A stretch of 64,000 nucleotides of DNA from JASHPR01 sp963833885 (lineage in GTDB: Bacteria; Actinomycetota; Actinomycetes; Streptosporangiales; Streptosporangiaceae). The stretch covers positions 186,001 through 250,000 of the forward strand of contig CAWHZU010000006.1 of assembly GCA_963833885.1 (NCBI GenBank), read 5' to 3'. Under the pieces are notes generated by a model. The model made no database searches and was not told the DNA's origin. It saw only the letters and a list, made by a program, of their open reading frames with translations. The position numbers were made by a program, and so were the translations under genes. Positions 9,661-19,160 of this stretch are shown here, piece by piece. The stretch's first letter is position 1; every line of letters starts with the position of its first letter.

Positions 9661-9786
9661 TTCATCGACCTGCTCACCCCCGCCGAACTCGACACGCTCG
9701 CCGCCCTCAACGAGCGAGTCCTGCGTCACCTCGCCGACGAGCCCTCCCCCGAACGATGGCACGGTGAGAAAGAATCGGGTGAATGA
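9661..9786 (+). pseudogene. Possible MarR-family regulator C-terminal remnant
   Basis: The frame reads FIDLLTPAELDTLAALNERV and continues for about 20 residues to TGA at 9784. This resembles the last helix and tail of MarR regulators (LTPAEL followed by a long amphipathic helix). Upstream of 9661 the frame becomes Arg-rich, without HTH or winged-helix sequence, and no start is apparent. It is probably a decayed remnant in the 370-nt gap between the GH31 gene and the convergent phosphatase gene. The rest of the gap (9530-9660, 9787-9874) shows nothing recognisable. Confidence 0.4.
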
Positions 9787-9874
9787 TTGATCGGCAGCCA
9801 CCTCACCCGCTGCGCTCCGCCCGGGCCGGTTCCTGCATAAGTGGGGCTTCGAACGAGCCGGGTGAGCGGCGTGG

Positions 9875-11929
9875 TTAGCCCTCGGCCGGCAGGGATTGCT
9901 CGGTCCAGATGCACTTTCCCGTGGCCATGTACCGGGTACCCCAGCGGTCACTGAGCGCGGAAATCAGCTGCAGTCCCCTGCCGCCCTCATCAGTCCAGGA
10001 TGTCCGGCGGATACGCGGGGTGGTCAGGCTGCCGTCGAAGACCTCGCAGACCAGCGACCGGCTGCGCATCAACCGGAGGCGAGCCGGTCCCCCGGCATGC
10101 CGGACGACGTTGGCGACCAGTTCGCTGGCAAGCATCTCGGTGGTGAGCGCCAGGTCGTCCAGGTGCCAGGCGCCGAGCGTGTCGCGCACGTGCTCACGGG
10201 CGGCGCTGGCGGCCTGCGCGTTCTCCGGCAGCGACCAGGTGGCGATGGCGTCCGGCGCCGTGGCATGAACCTGGGCGACCAGCAGGGCGGCATCGTCGGG
10301 GCGCTGCCGGTCGGCAGGCATGAGCGCGTCGGAGAGGCTATCGCAGAGCTGGTCCAGGTCCTCCGAATGGTGGCTGCGCAGCAGCTCGGCCAGGCGGCTC
10401 ATCCCGCTGTCGACGTCGCGTTCGGCCGACTCAATCAGGCCATCGGTGTACAGGACGATCAACCCGTCCTCAGGAACCGGCAGGTCCACGACCTCAAACG
10501 GGGGATCAGCGACGCCCAGCGGCGGGTCGCCATGCCCTTTAGCGAAGGACACCCGGCCGTCCGGGCAGACGATGGCAAGCGGCGGGTGCCCGGCCCGCGC
10601 GACGGAGCAGGTCGCGGTCGTCGGGTCGTAAATCGCGTACAGGCAGGTGGCGAACGTATCGTCACCGAGGCCGTTGACCAGGTCGTTGAGGCTGCCCAGG
10701 ATCTCGTCGGGCGGCAGCTCGAGGTCGGTCAGGGTCTGCACCGCGGTGCGCAGCCGGCCCATGATGACCGCTTCCGGCAAGCCGTGGCCCATGACGTCGC
10801 CAATCACCAGGGCAACCCGGTCGGCTGACAGCGGGATGACGTCGTACCAGTCGCCGCCGACATCCATGCCCCGTCCCGCGGGGTGATACTGGGCGGCCGC
10901 GGTAACGGCAGGGAGGACGGGCAGTTCCTGGGGGAGCAGCGCCCGCTGCAGCGCCTGCGCCCGGGCGTGCTCGGCGTCGAAGAGCCGGGCACGCTCCAGC
11001 GCCTGGGCGATCAGGCCGCTGAGCGCGATCAGCAGCGCTCGCTCGGCGCCGGTCAGGTGGCGGGGGTAAGCGAACGAGATCACGCACAGGCCGGCCACAT
11101 CTCCCGAAACGACCAGCGGCAGGAACGCCCACGCCTGCTTGCCGCCCAACGCCGGTATGCCCGGCATTCTCGGGTAGCGCTGCACGAACTCCTCCGCGGA
11201 GGAGACGAACCAGGGCCGGTGAGTGCTCATCGCCTCCTCTACCGGGCCGAGTTCTCCCGCGGGTGCGTTGATCGCGTCGATGAACGACTGGGAGTAGCCG
11301 ACAGCCCCGATCACCCGCATGATGGCGCCGTCCGGCACCTGAATGATCAGGCCCGACGCCCCGAACGGCGGCATCACCCGGTCGGCGACCGCGGTCACCA
11401 CATCCTGCGAGGTGACAGCCTCGGCCAGGGCCGAGGCCAGGTCCTGGATCCGGGCCGCCCGCTCGGTACCTGCCGCCTCGGCGTCGGGCTCGGTCTCCGG
11501 CTCGCCGCTGCTACCCCGCGACCGCGCGGTCTCCCAGATCACGCCCACCAGACGGTACGGGCGCCCGCCCGCGTCGGCCAGTGCCCGGCCCCGGGACCGG
11601 ACCCACAGCGTGGTCCCGTGGCGGCAGATCCTGAACTCCTGGTCGAACGACCCGCTGGTGTACACGGCCCGCCGCGTATCTTCGGCCACCCAGGGGTAAT
11701 CGTCGGGATGCACCAGGCTGGTCCAGGCATTGATAAGGCCGTCATACCTGTCTGGGTCAATGCCCATCACGGCCATCGCGTTCTCATCGAGCTTCAGCAC
11801 GCCTGAGTCCAGGAACCAGTCCCAGGCGCCGATGCCGGCCGCACGGAACGCCTCCGCAAAGTCGGTCGTATCCGTCGTGTCGGTCTTATCCGCGCCCAGG
11901 CTGTCCTGCCAGGGCCACGACCTGCTCAT
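9875..11929 (-). CDS. PAS-GAF-SpoIIE (PP2C) phosphatase with C-terminal HATPase domain
   Basis: A 684-residue cytoplasmic signalling protein of the RsbU/anti-sigma switch type. A PAS fold (about 20-130) is followed by a GAF domain (about 160-320), a SpoIIE phosphatase domain (about 350-545, with GGDWYDV and IGDVMGHG metal-binding motifs and YTDGLIE), and an RsbW-like HATPase_c domain (about 560-684, with ELVANVVRHA). It probably dephosphorylates an anti-sigma antagonist and can also act as a Ser kinase. Two starts are possible: GTG 11945-11947, inside the upstream stop region, and ATG 11927-11929, which is preceded by a weak GTTGAGA. I prefer the ATG. It is coupled to the upstream deacetylase gene, ending at 11940. 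Confidence 0.88.
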   Translation of the reverse strand: MSRSWPWQDSLGADKTDTTDTTDFAEAFRAAGIGAWDWFLDSGVLKLDENAMAVMGIDPDRYDGLINAWTSLVHPDDYPWVAEDTRRAVYTSGSFDQEFRICRHGTTLWVRSRGRALADAGGRPYRLVGVIWETARSRGSSGEPETEPDAEAAGTERAARIQDLASALAEAVTSQDVVTAVADRVMPPFGASGLIIQVPDGAIMRVIGAVGYSQSFIDAINAPAGELGPVEEAMSTHRPWFVSSAEEFVQRYPRMPGIPALGGKQAWAFLPLVVSGDVAGLCVISFAYPRHLTGAERALLIALSGLIAQALERARLFDAEHARAQALQRALLPQELPVLPAVTAAAQYHPAGRGMDVGGDWYDVIPLSADRVALVIGDVMGHGLPEAVIMGRLRTAVQTLTDLELPPDEILGSLNDLVNGLGDDTFATCLYAIYDPTTATCSVARAGHPPLAIVCPDGRVSFAKGHGDPPLGVADPPFEVVDLPVPEDGLIVLYTDGLIESAERDVDSGMSRLAELLRSHHSEDLDQLCDSLSDALMPADRQRPDDAALLVAQVHATAPDAIATWSLPENAQAASAAREHVRDTLGAWHLDDLALTTEMLASELVANVVRHAGGPARLRLMRSRSLVCEVFDGSLTTPRIRRTSWTDEGGRGLQLISALSDRWGTRYMATGKCIWTEQSLPAEG

Positions 11930-11939
11930 ACGTCTCAAC

Positions 11940-13025
11940 TTACCCACGTGTCGTGGCCGTGCCCCTATGTGCGGCGCCGTCTAGGGTGGCCACGACCAGC
12001 GGGCCGAGCGACGCCAGGTCGTAGCCGCCTTCCTGGATGAACACGGCCGGGCCTAGCGCACCGATCCGGCGGCCCGCCTCGCGGTAGCCGTCCTCGGTGA
12101 CGCGCAGCGGGCTCTCCGGGTCGCCGACGGCGGCATCGACGCCGAGCGACACGACCAGCGCGTCGGCGTCCCGTTCCCGGATCTCATCGCAGAGCACCTC
12201 CAGCGCGGCGAGCCAGCCGTCGTCCCCGGTTCCGGGCGCCAGGGGGAGGTTCCGGTTGGCGCCGGCGCCCGGCCCGCTCCCCCGCTCGTCGGCGTACCCG
12301 GCGTAGTGCGGGAACCAGCCGGCCCCCGGGTCGACGTGCAGCGAGCCGTACCAGACGTCGGCCCGCTCATAGAAGATCGCCTGTGTGCCGTTGCCGTGAT
12401 GGGCGTCGATGTCCAGCACGGCGACCCGCCCCGCCCCGGCGTCCCGGAGCGCCTGCGCGGCGACCGCGGCGTTGTTCAGGTAGCACGAGCCGCCGTACGC
12501 GCTCCTGGTCACGTGGTGGCCCGGCGGCCTGCACAGCGCGTAGGCCAGCCGCTCACCGCCGCTGACCAGGTCGGCCGCGGTCAGCGCCGTATCCACCGCG
12601 CCCCGGATCGCGGCCCAGCTTCCCGGGCCGACCAGCGTCATCGTGTCGTAGCAGAACAGCCCGGCCCGGCCGTGGACCGCGGGCGGCGTCCGCAGCGGCA
12701 GCCCGCCCAGCAGTCCCGGCGTGGGGAACACGTACGGCACCACCCGGTCCCGGCCGTACTCGCCGGACAGCCCGGCCGCCGACCACTCGGCCCAGACCTG
12801 TGCCAGGTGGTCGACCAGCGCCGGGTCGTGCACCGCCCGCAGCACGGTGTCGTCGTGCCCGCGGGCGGGGACCACCGGCGCCCCGGCCGCCGACAGCGCG
12901 TCGCGCAGCGCCAGCGCCCTGGCCGGCACCTCGGTGCCCGGATCCCGGACGCCGAGCCACACCTCCCACGCCGGCTCGTGCCGCAGGCAGTCCTCGCTCC
13001 AGACCACCGGGACCGGCAGGCTCAC
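11940..13025 (-). CDS. Histone deacetylase superfamily (AcuC / acetylpolyamine amidohydrolase-like) enzyme
   Basis: A 361-residue Zn-dependent deacetylase. Diagnostic motifs are RPPGHH, YLNNAAVAA, the metal-binding DIDAHHGNGTQAIFY, SLHVDP and EGGYDL. Bacterial members act on acetyl-lysine proteins (AcuC), acetylated polyamines or related amides; sequence alone does not choose between these. GTG 13025 is preferred because GGGGAGGGG lies about 5 nt upstream; an in-frame ATG at 13100 would run into the divergent P1 peptidase gene. The divergent gap is only 29 nt. The SpoIIE gene follows directly, so deacetylation and signalling may be co-expressed. Confidence 0.88.
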   Translation of the reverse strand: MSLPVPVVWSEDCLRHEPAWEVWLGVRDPGTEVPARALALRDALSAAGAPVVPARGHDDTVLRAVHDPALVDHLAQVWAEWSAAGLSGEYGRDRVVPYVFPTPGLLGGLPLRTPPAVHGRAGLFCYDTMTLVGPGSWAAIRGAVDTALTAADLVSGGERLAYALCRPPGHHVTRSAYGGSCYLNNAAVAAQALRDAGAGRVAVLDIDAHHGNGTQAIFYERADVWYGSLHVDPGAGWFPHYAGYADERGSGPGAGANRNLPLAPGTGDDGWLAALEVLCDEIRERDADALVVSLGVDAAVGDPESPLRVTEDGYREAGRRIGALGPAVFIQEGGYDLASLGPLVVATLDGAAHRGTATTRG

Positions 13026-13042
13026 ACGCCCCTCCCCACGGT

Positions 13043-13054
13043 TACGATCACGGA
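13043..13054 (+). promoter_or_regulatory. -10 element for a leaderless P1 peptidase-S9 peptidase transcript
   Basis: TACGAT (13043-13048) lies 6 nt before the ATG at 13055, so the predicted +1 falls on the start codon. No ribosome-binding site fits in the 29-nt divergent gap. The same short gap also holds the GGGGAGGGG site of the opposite gene. Confidence 0.5.
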
Positions 13055-14239
13055 ATGCCTCGCGCGTCTGATCTTGGCATCGCCATCGGCCTGCTGCCAT
13101 CCGGCCCGACCGGGTCGGTGCTCGACGTCCCCGGCGTCGGCCTGGGGCACGCCACGGTCTGGCGGGACGAGCCGCCCCCGGCCGGCCGAGGCATCGCCCG
13201 GACCGGGGTCACCGTGCTCGACCCGGGCGGCGACGTGTTCGCCGCGCCGGTCCCGGCCGGGGGCGCGGTGCTCAACGGGGCCGGCGAGTGCACCGGGCTG
13301 CTGACCGCGCAGGAGTGGGGCCTGGCCGAGACGCCGGTGTTCCTCACCTCGACCATGCAGGTCGGGCGGGTCTACGACGCCGCGTGCGAGCTGCTGCTCG
13401 AGGAACAGCCCGCGATCGCCGACGACGTGATCATCCCGATCGTCGCCGAGTGCGACGACAGCTTCCTCAACGACACCCGGCGGATGCAGGTGGAGCGCGG
13501 CGACGTGCGGGACGCGCTGGCCGCCGCGCGCGCCTCGGCCGGCGGAGTGGCGGCCGTGGAGGGCGCCGTCGGCGCCGGGACCGGGATGAGCTGCCTCGGC
13601 TACAAGGGCGGGATCGGCACCGCGTCCCGGGTTCTGCCCGACGGCTCGGTCGTGGGCGTCCTCACCCTGACCAATTTCGGCGAGGCGGGGCGGCTCACCG
13701 TCGCGGGGGTGCCCGCGGGCCAGCTTTTGCCGGAACGTGACGCCGACGGGCCGGTCGGCGGCCAGGCCGAAGCTCCGGTCGGCGGCCAGGCCGGCGCTCC
13801 GGTCGGCGGCCGGGCCCGCGCTCCGGCTCCGGGGCGGCCCGGGGTGCCACGGGTGCCACGCCCCGCCGGGTCGTGCATCGTCGTCGCGATCACCGATGGC
13901 CCGCTGGACGGTGCCGCCTGCCAGCGGGCGGCCCGCCGGGCCGGCCTGGGCCTGGCCCGGTGCGGCAGCACCGCCCACCACGGCAGCGGCGAGATCTTCC
14001 TGGCGCTGGCCACCGGGCTGCGCGCGCCGCGCGGCGCCGCGCCGCCGCGGGCCCCGGTCACCGGCCGGGCGCTCGACGACTATTTCGCCGCCGTCGCCGA
14101 AGCCACCGAGGAAGCCGTGATCAACAGCCTGCTGCAGTCGGTGACCGTCACCGGCCGGGACGGGAACACCTCCTGCCAGATCCCCGTCGAGGAGCTGCGC
14201 AGCCTAGTTGCCGGGTATCCGGCGAGGAGCCGATCATGA
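13055..14239 (+). CDS. P1-family peptidase (DmpA / L-aminopeptidase-D-esterase type, self-cleaving Ntn-like)
   Basis: A 394-residue member of peptidase family S58, whose members self-cleave and then release N-terminal residues from small peptides or beta-peptides. The N-terminal part has the family's DVPGVGLGHATVW and NGAGECTGL. The autocleavage nucleophile is Ser273 in GSCIVVAITDGPL. Just before it lies a low-complexity insert (about residues 233-272) built from three 8-residue PVGG-type units. The ATG at 13055 follows a -10 TACGAT at leaderless spacing. The stop overlaps the next peptidase's ATG (ATGA), so the two are coupled. Confidence 0.9.
   Translation: MPRASDLGIAIGLLPSGPTGSVLDVPGVGLGHATVWRDEPPPAGRGIARTGVTVLDPGGDVFAAPVPAGGAVLNGAGECTGLLTAQEWGLAETPVFLTSTMQVGRVYDAACELLLEEQPAIADDVIIPIVAECDDSFLNDTRRMQVERGDVRDALAAARASAGGVAAVEGAVGAGTGMSCLGYKGGIGTASRVLPDGSVVGVLTLTNFGEAGRLTVAGVPAGQLLPERDADGPVGGQAEAPVGGQAGAPVGGRARAPAPGRPGVPRVPRPAGSCIVVAITDGPLDGAACQRAARRAGLGLARCGSTAHHGSGEIFLALATGLRAPRGAAPPRAPVTGRALDDYFAAVAEATEEAVINSLLQSVTVTGRDGNTSCQIPVEELRSLVAGYPARSRS
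13751..13822 (+). repeat. Three 24-bp direct repeats inside the P1 peptidase gene
   Basis: Three near-identical 24-nt units begin with CCGGTCGGCGGC at 13751, 13775 and 13799. They encode PVGGQAEA, PVGGQAGA and PVGGRARA. The repeat keeps the frame and lies just before the predicted autocleavage serine, so copy number would change linker length only. Confidence 0.8.
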
Positions 14240-16416
14240 CCGATCAAGCCCAGGAATCGGCGCCGCCAGCCGCGCCGGTAGCGGCAGACGTAGAGCCGGG
14301 CGCGCCAGCAACGAGCGACGCGTACGCGTGGATGCGCGACCATGACCTGCCCGCGATGCGCGACTACCTGGCCGCGGAACGCGCGTACTACGAGCGGGAG
14401 ACCGCATCAACCCGCCCGCTGCAGGACCGGCTGCTTGCCGAGATGATCGCGCGGGTGGCTCCCGCGGAGGACTCGGTGACCTGGCGCCGGGGCGGGTTCA
14501 GCTACTTCACCCGGGTGGCCGAGGGGCAGGAACTCGAGCAGTTCTGCCGCATGACCGCGCCCGCAGAGCCGGCCCAGGTGCTGCTCGACGCGAACCTGCT
14601 GCTCGGCGACCCGGCCTGCACCGGCGGCTATGTGGACCTCGGGGTTCGCGAGGTCAGCCCGGACGGCCGGCTGCTGGCGTACTCGGTGGACTTCACCGGC
14701 GACGAGCTGTTCCAGCTCCGCATCCGTGACCTGGCCACCGGCGAAGACCAGCCCGACCGCATCGATGCCACCTACTACGGGCTTGCCTGGGCGGCGGACT
14801 CCCGGTCGCTGTTCTACGTGCTCACCGACCAGCAGTACCGGCCGCACGAAGTGTGGCGGCACGAACTCGGGACGGACCCCGCGAGCGACGTCCGGGTGTT
14901 CCGCGAGGACGACGAGCGCTTCGCACTCATCGTCCGGGCCACCCGCAGCGGCGGCTACGTGCTGATCGAGACCGAGTCCAGGAACACCACGGAGACCCTG
15001 GTCATCCCCACGGCAGCCCCGCTGACGCCGCCTGCCGTGCTGGAGCCGAGGACCCGCGGCACCGAGTACCGCGCCGACCACGCGGACGGGCCGGACGGCG
15101 GCGAGTTCTACCTCGTCACCAACGACGGCGCCGAGGAGTTCCGGCTGGTCCGGGCCCCCGCGCGGGCGCCCGGACGGGGGAACTGGACCGAGGTCATCGC
15201 GGGATCGCCGGACACCCGCCTGGCGTCATGCCACGTGTTCGGGCCCTACCTGGTGGTGGAGCAGCGGCACGCGGCAGCGCCGCAGCTGCGCGTCGTGCAC
15301 CGCCCGTCGGGCGAGCAGCGGCTCATCGAGGCCGGCGGCCCGCAGTACTCCCTCGTCCTCGGGACCAACGAGGACTACGCGGCGGACGCGGTCACCGTGC
15401 GGACCGAGTCGCTGATCGACCCGCCCTCGTGGCACGACGTGGATCTCGCCAGCGGGCGCTGGGAGCTGCGCAAGCGCAAGGACGTGCCGGGATACGACCC
15501 AGCGGGGTACGTCACGCAGCGGGTGACCGCGACCGCTGCCGACGGCACGGTCATCCCGGTGACGGTGGCCTGCCGCCGCGGCCTGCGCCAGGACGGGTCC
15601 GCGGCGTGCCTGCTGGACGGGTACGGCGCCTACGAGGACTGCTACTGGCCGGAGTTCAGCGTGGCCACGCCCAGCCTGCTGGACCGGGGCGCGGTGTACG
15701 CGGTGGCGCACATCCGCGGCGGCGGCGAAGGCGGCCGGCGCTGGTGGCTGCAGGGACGGCTGGACCGCAAGCGCAACACGTTCACCGATTTCATCGCCGC
15801 CGCCGACATGCTGGCCGCGCAGGGCTGGGTGGCGCCGGACCGGATCGTCTCCCGCGGGCGATCGGCCGGCGGCCTGCTGCAGGGGGCCGTGTTCTCGATG
15901 GCGCCGCAGCGCTGGCGGGCCGTGGTCGCCGAGGTCCCGTTCGTGGACTGCGTGACCACGATGTCGGACCCGACGATCCCGCTGACGATCAACGAATGGG
16001 ACGAATGGGGCGACCCGCGGAACGACCCGGTCATGCGGGCCTACCTGCGCTCATACAGCCCATACGACAACGTGCCGCCGCCGCCCTGGCCGGACCTGCT
16101 GGTCACCGGGAACGCGCATGACACCCGCGTGCTGATCCGCGAGCCCGCCAAGTGGGTGGCCCGCCTCCGCGCCACCGCCGCCGCCAGCACGGGCACCGCA
16201 GCCAGTACGGGCACCGCTGGCACCGGCCCGGGCACCGCTGGCACCGGCCCGGGCACCGCGGGCAGCCGGGTGCTGTTCCGCGCCGAGCTGGGCACCGAGG
16301 CGCACATGGGGCCGACCGGCCGGTACGACAAGCTGCGCTACGAGGCCGAGGTCCTCGCGTTCATCGTGACCGCCACCGAGATGCCCGCCACGCCTGAGGC
16401 CCAGGGCGTCGACTAG
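14236..16416 (+). CDS. Prolyl oligopeptidase family (S9A, oligopeptidase B-like) serine peptidase
   Basis: A 726-residue cytoplasmic oligopeptidase that cleaves short peptides. A beta-propeller covers roughly residues 60-430, then an alpha/beta-hydrolase domain. The nucleophile is Ser543 in GRSAGG, the acid is probably Asp629 (GNAHDTRV), and His690 lies in EAHMGPTGRYD. That His context differs from the usual oligopeptidase B GHGG. A Gly/Thr/Ala-rich repeat is inserted between the Asp and His (about residues 650-676). The gene is coupled by ATGA to the P1 peptidase, suggesting a peptide-breakdown pair. Confidence 0.9.
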   Translation: MTDQAQESAPPAAPVAADVEPGAPATSDAYAWMRDHDLPAMRDYLAAERAYYERETASTRPLQDRLLAEMIARVAPAEDSVTWRRGGFSYFTRVAEGQELEQFCRMTAPAEPAQVLLDANLLLGDPACTGGYVDLGVREVSPDGRLLAYSVDFTGDELFQLRIRDLATGEDQPDRIDATYYGLAWAADSRSLFYVLTDQQYRPHEVWRHELGTDPASDVRVFREDDERFALIVRATRSGGYVLIETESRNTTETLVIPTAAPLTPPAVLEPRTRGTEYRADHADGPDGGEFYLVTNDGAEEFRLVRAPARAPGRGNWTEVIAGSPDTRLASCHVFGPYLVVEQRHAAAPQLRVVHRPSGEQRLIEAGGPQYSLVLGTNEDYAADAVTVRTESLIDPPSWHDVDLASGRWELRKRKDVPGYDPAGYVTQRVTATAADGTVIPVTVACRRGLRQDGSAACLLDGYGAYEDCYWPEFSVATPSLLDRGAVYAVAHIRGGGEGGRRWWLQGRLDRKRNTFTDFIAAADMLAAQGWVAPDRIVSRGRSAGGLLQGAVFSMAPQRWRAVVAEVPFVDCVTTMSDPTIPLTINEWDEWGDPRNDPVMRAYLRSYSPYDNVPPPPWPDLLVTGNAHDTRVLIREPAKWVARLRATAAASTGTAASTGTAGTGPGTAGTGPGTAGSRVLFRAELGTEAHMGPTGRYDKLRYEAEVLAFIVTATEMPATPEAQGVD
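16183..16260 (+). repeat. Tandem 18- and 21-bp repeats in the S9 peptidase gene
   Basis: Two 18-nt units (16183, 16201) and two 21-nt units starting GGCACCGGCCCGGGCACCGC (16219, 16240) lie end to end. They encode a Gly/Thr/Ala-rich stretch between the catalytic Asp and His. Together with the neighbouring P1 gene, this makes two in-frame repeat expansions within 2.5 kb. Confidence 0.75.
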
Positions 16417-16418
16417 CG

Positions 16419-16459
16419 TCCTCCCAGCATCAGCTGATGCGCTCGCTGCACTGGGAGGA
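16419..16459. terminator. Nested palindrome, bidirectional terminator
   Basis: TCCTCCCAG (16419-16427) pairs with CTGGGAGGA (16451-16459). Inside lies a perfect 14-bp palindrome, GCATCAGCTGATGC (16427-16440). It sits 3 nt past the S9 peptidase stop and 47 nt from the stop of the convergent exporter permease, as expected for a shared terminator. Confidence 0.65.
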
Positions 16460-16505
16460 TTCCCCGCTATCTGACCGGCGGCCCATCCCGGCAGCACCGA
16501 GCAGA

Positions 16506-18389
16506 TCATGCTGCCTCGGCGCTGAGTACCTCGGCGATGGGCTGCCGGGCGCCGATTCGGGCCGGGATGATGGTGAGCGCGGCCATCGCCACGAGCGTCC
16601 CGATGGCCGCGGCGACGAGCCAGGTCACGGGCGGCAGGGTCCCATGTTTGACGGCGACTTCGAAGAGCCCGATGCCGAGGGGGATGCCGACAATGGCGCC
16701 CGGCAGCGCGCAGAGCACCTGGGCGACGACGAGCCCGGAGCTGACCTGCCGGGATCGTGCGCCGAGCGCCTGCATCAGCGCAGCGGCGTGACGTGCGTCG
16801 AGCACGGTCGCCCAGGTCGTGAACAGCGTGTTCAGCGCGGCGAGGGCGACCAGCATGACCGTGATGACCGTGAGCATCTGCTCGTCGCGGTTGACCACGG
16901 GATTAGACAGCCCGCCCCCAGTCAAAGCGACGGCTCCGGACAGCTTGTTGTCCGCAAAGGCGTGGAATGCGATCACCGCCACGATGCCGGTTGTGGTGAC
17001 GGCGACGTTTGCCGCACTGAGGATCGAACGGCGGGGGCGGCGCGCGACCAGCCGGAGCCCGAACAGCGCCGGGATCGGCAGCCTGCTCGAGATGCGCACC
17101 AGGGCGCCCCGGCGCTTCGGGGGGCGGCCGACGTCGTTGAGCGCCGCGACCGTGCTGCCGCGCGACGCGCGGATGGCGGGGACGAGCGTCGCCGCGAGCG
17201 ACACCACGATCGCCAGCCCGATGACCTGCGCCACGGTGCCTAGCGAGAGCGGGGCCGCGCCCGCGGTCCCGATGAGGGCCGCGCCCGGCTTGGTGATCAG
17301 CGGCGCCGCGAGCCAGCCGGCCGCCAGGCCGACCACCGCGGCGAAAAGCGCGAGCACCAGGTTTTCGGCGAGGAAGGTCGCCGCGACCACGCTCGGCGTA
17401 CCACCGACCGCCTTCAGCAGCCCGACCCGGCGTGCGTACTCCGACAGCCGCCGTCCGACGAGCACGGCCACGCTGGCGATCGCGAGCAGCGCGAGGAGGA
17501 ATGCCCCCGGCTGAAGCACGCCCTGCCCGTCCTGGACCAGCTTCCCGTCTTCCGACGCCAGCCCCTGCCAGGTCGAGAACACGGGAGCAGTGGCGCTGTT
17601 GGTACGGGCGAAGCGGTCGTAGGCGAATGCCTGTGCATCGTCGGGGTTCGAGAGCTTCAGATTCACGGCGTAGGTCGTCAGGGGGTTTGCCGATGAGGTC
17701 AGCGCGATCGCATCCGCCCCGGTCGTCCAGATCTGGCCTACTTCATCACTACTTGAGAGTTTCTGCCCGTCCGGGAGCGACAGGAACGGGATGTTGAACC
17801 AAGTCGGGCAGGCGTTGGAGAACTTCGACTCCGCCGGGGTGGGCGCCACCAGCGTGCCGTTGCACAGGTTCGGGTAAGGCGACTGCGCGGCGGTTACCGC
17901 GATGCCCGCGACCGCGAACGACTTGCCGTTCAGGCTGACCCGGTCGCCTACAGAGACGCCGAGCGCGTCGGCGAAGGTGCGCTCGATCACCACGCCGCCC
18001 GGTCGCACCCAGCTCCCGGCCGTGAGCAGCGGCTGGTCGACCGCGGACGGCGCCTCGCTGCGCCCCTCCGCGAACACGTCGGCCTGGCGCCCGTCGAAGC
18101 GGATCGTGGCGGAGGCGACCGGGAAGGGGCCGCTGTGGCGCGCCACTCCGGGTGCATGGCTGAGGTTGCTCGCCTGGGCGGCGGACGTAAGGTACGCGAC
18201 GACGTCCGGGCCCTTCGTCGCGGCACGGGTCGTCAGGTACGGCGACCGGCTGGTCACGCCGTTCAGGGCGATCGCCATCGTGAGCGTCGCCGCCGCCGCC
18301 GCGATGGCGACGACGAGCAGGATGGCCTGGGCAGCGTGGCGGCGCACGTCGCGCGCCGCGAGCCGGAAGACGAGCAGAGCGGTGCCCAT
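16506..18389 (-). CDS. FtsX-like ABC transporter permease
   Basis: A 627-residue membrane protein with about eight helices: one near residue 20, an extracellular domain of about 240 residues, three helices near 285-385, one near 455, and a final FtsX-type group near 510-620. It should pair with the ATPase encoded 3 nt upstream to form a MacB/LolCDE-like exporter or mechanotransmission complex. The first extracellular domain has a Cys pair (YPNLC and FSNAC). The substrate is unknown; PadR-controlled exporters of this kind often handle antimicrobials or lipids. Confidence 0.88.
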   Translation of the reverse strand: MGTALLVFRLAARDVRRHAAQAILLVVAIAAAAATLTMAIALNGVTSRSPYLTTRAATKGPDVVAYLTSAAQASNLSHAPGVARHSGPFPVASATIRFDGRQADVFAEGRSEAPSAVDQPLLTAGSWVRPGGVVIERTFADALGVSVGDRVSLNGKSFAVAGIAVTAAQSPYPNLCNGTLVAPTPAESKFSNACPTWFNIPFLSLPDGQKLSSSDEVGQIWTTGADAIALTSSANPLTTYAVNLKLSNPDDAQAFAYDRFARTNSATAPVFSTWQGLASEDGKLVQDGQGVLQPGAFLLALLAIASVAVLVGRRLSEYARRVGLLKAVGGTPSVVAATFLAENLVLALFAAVVGLAAGWLAAPLITKPGAALIGTAGAAPLSLGTVAQVIGLAIVVSLAATLVPAIRASRGSTVAALNDVGRPPKRRGALVRISSRLPIPALFGLRLVARRPRRSILSAANVAVTTTGIVAVIAFHAFADNKLSGAVALTGGGLSNPVVNRDEQMLTVITVMLVALAALNTLFTTWATVLDARHAAALMQALGARSRQVSSGLVVAQVLCALPGAIVGIPLGIGLFEVAVKHGTLPPVTWLVAAAIGTLVAMAALTIIPARIGARQPIAEVLSAEAA

Positions 18390-18392
18390 TGC

Positions 18393-19156
<764 letters not shown>

Positions 19157-19160
<4 letters not shown>

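Noticed and set aside
9512..9790. 92-codon plus-strand frame after the GH31 gene
   Set aside because: The frame reads Ser/Pro-rich shadow sequence; the MarR-like tail lies in a different frame.
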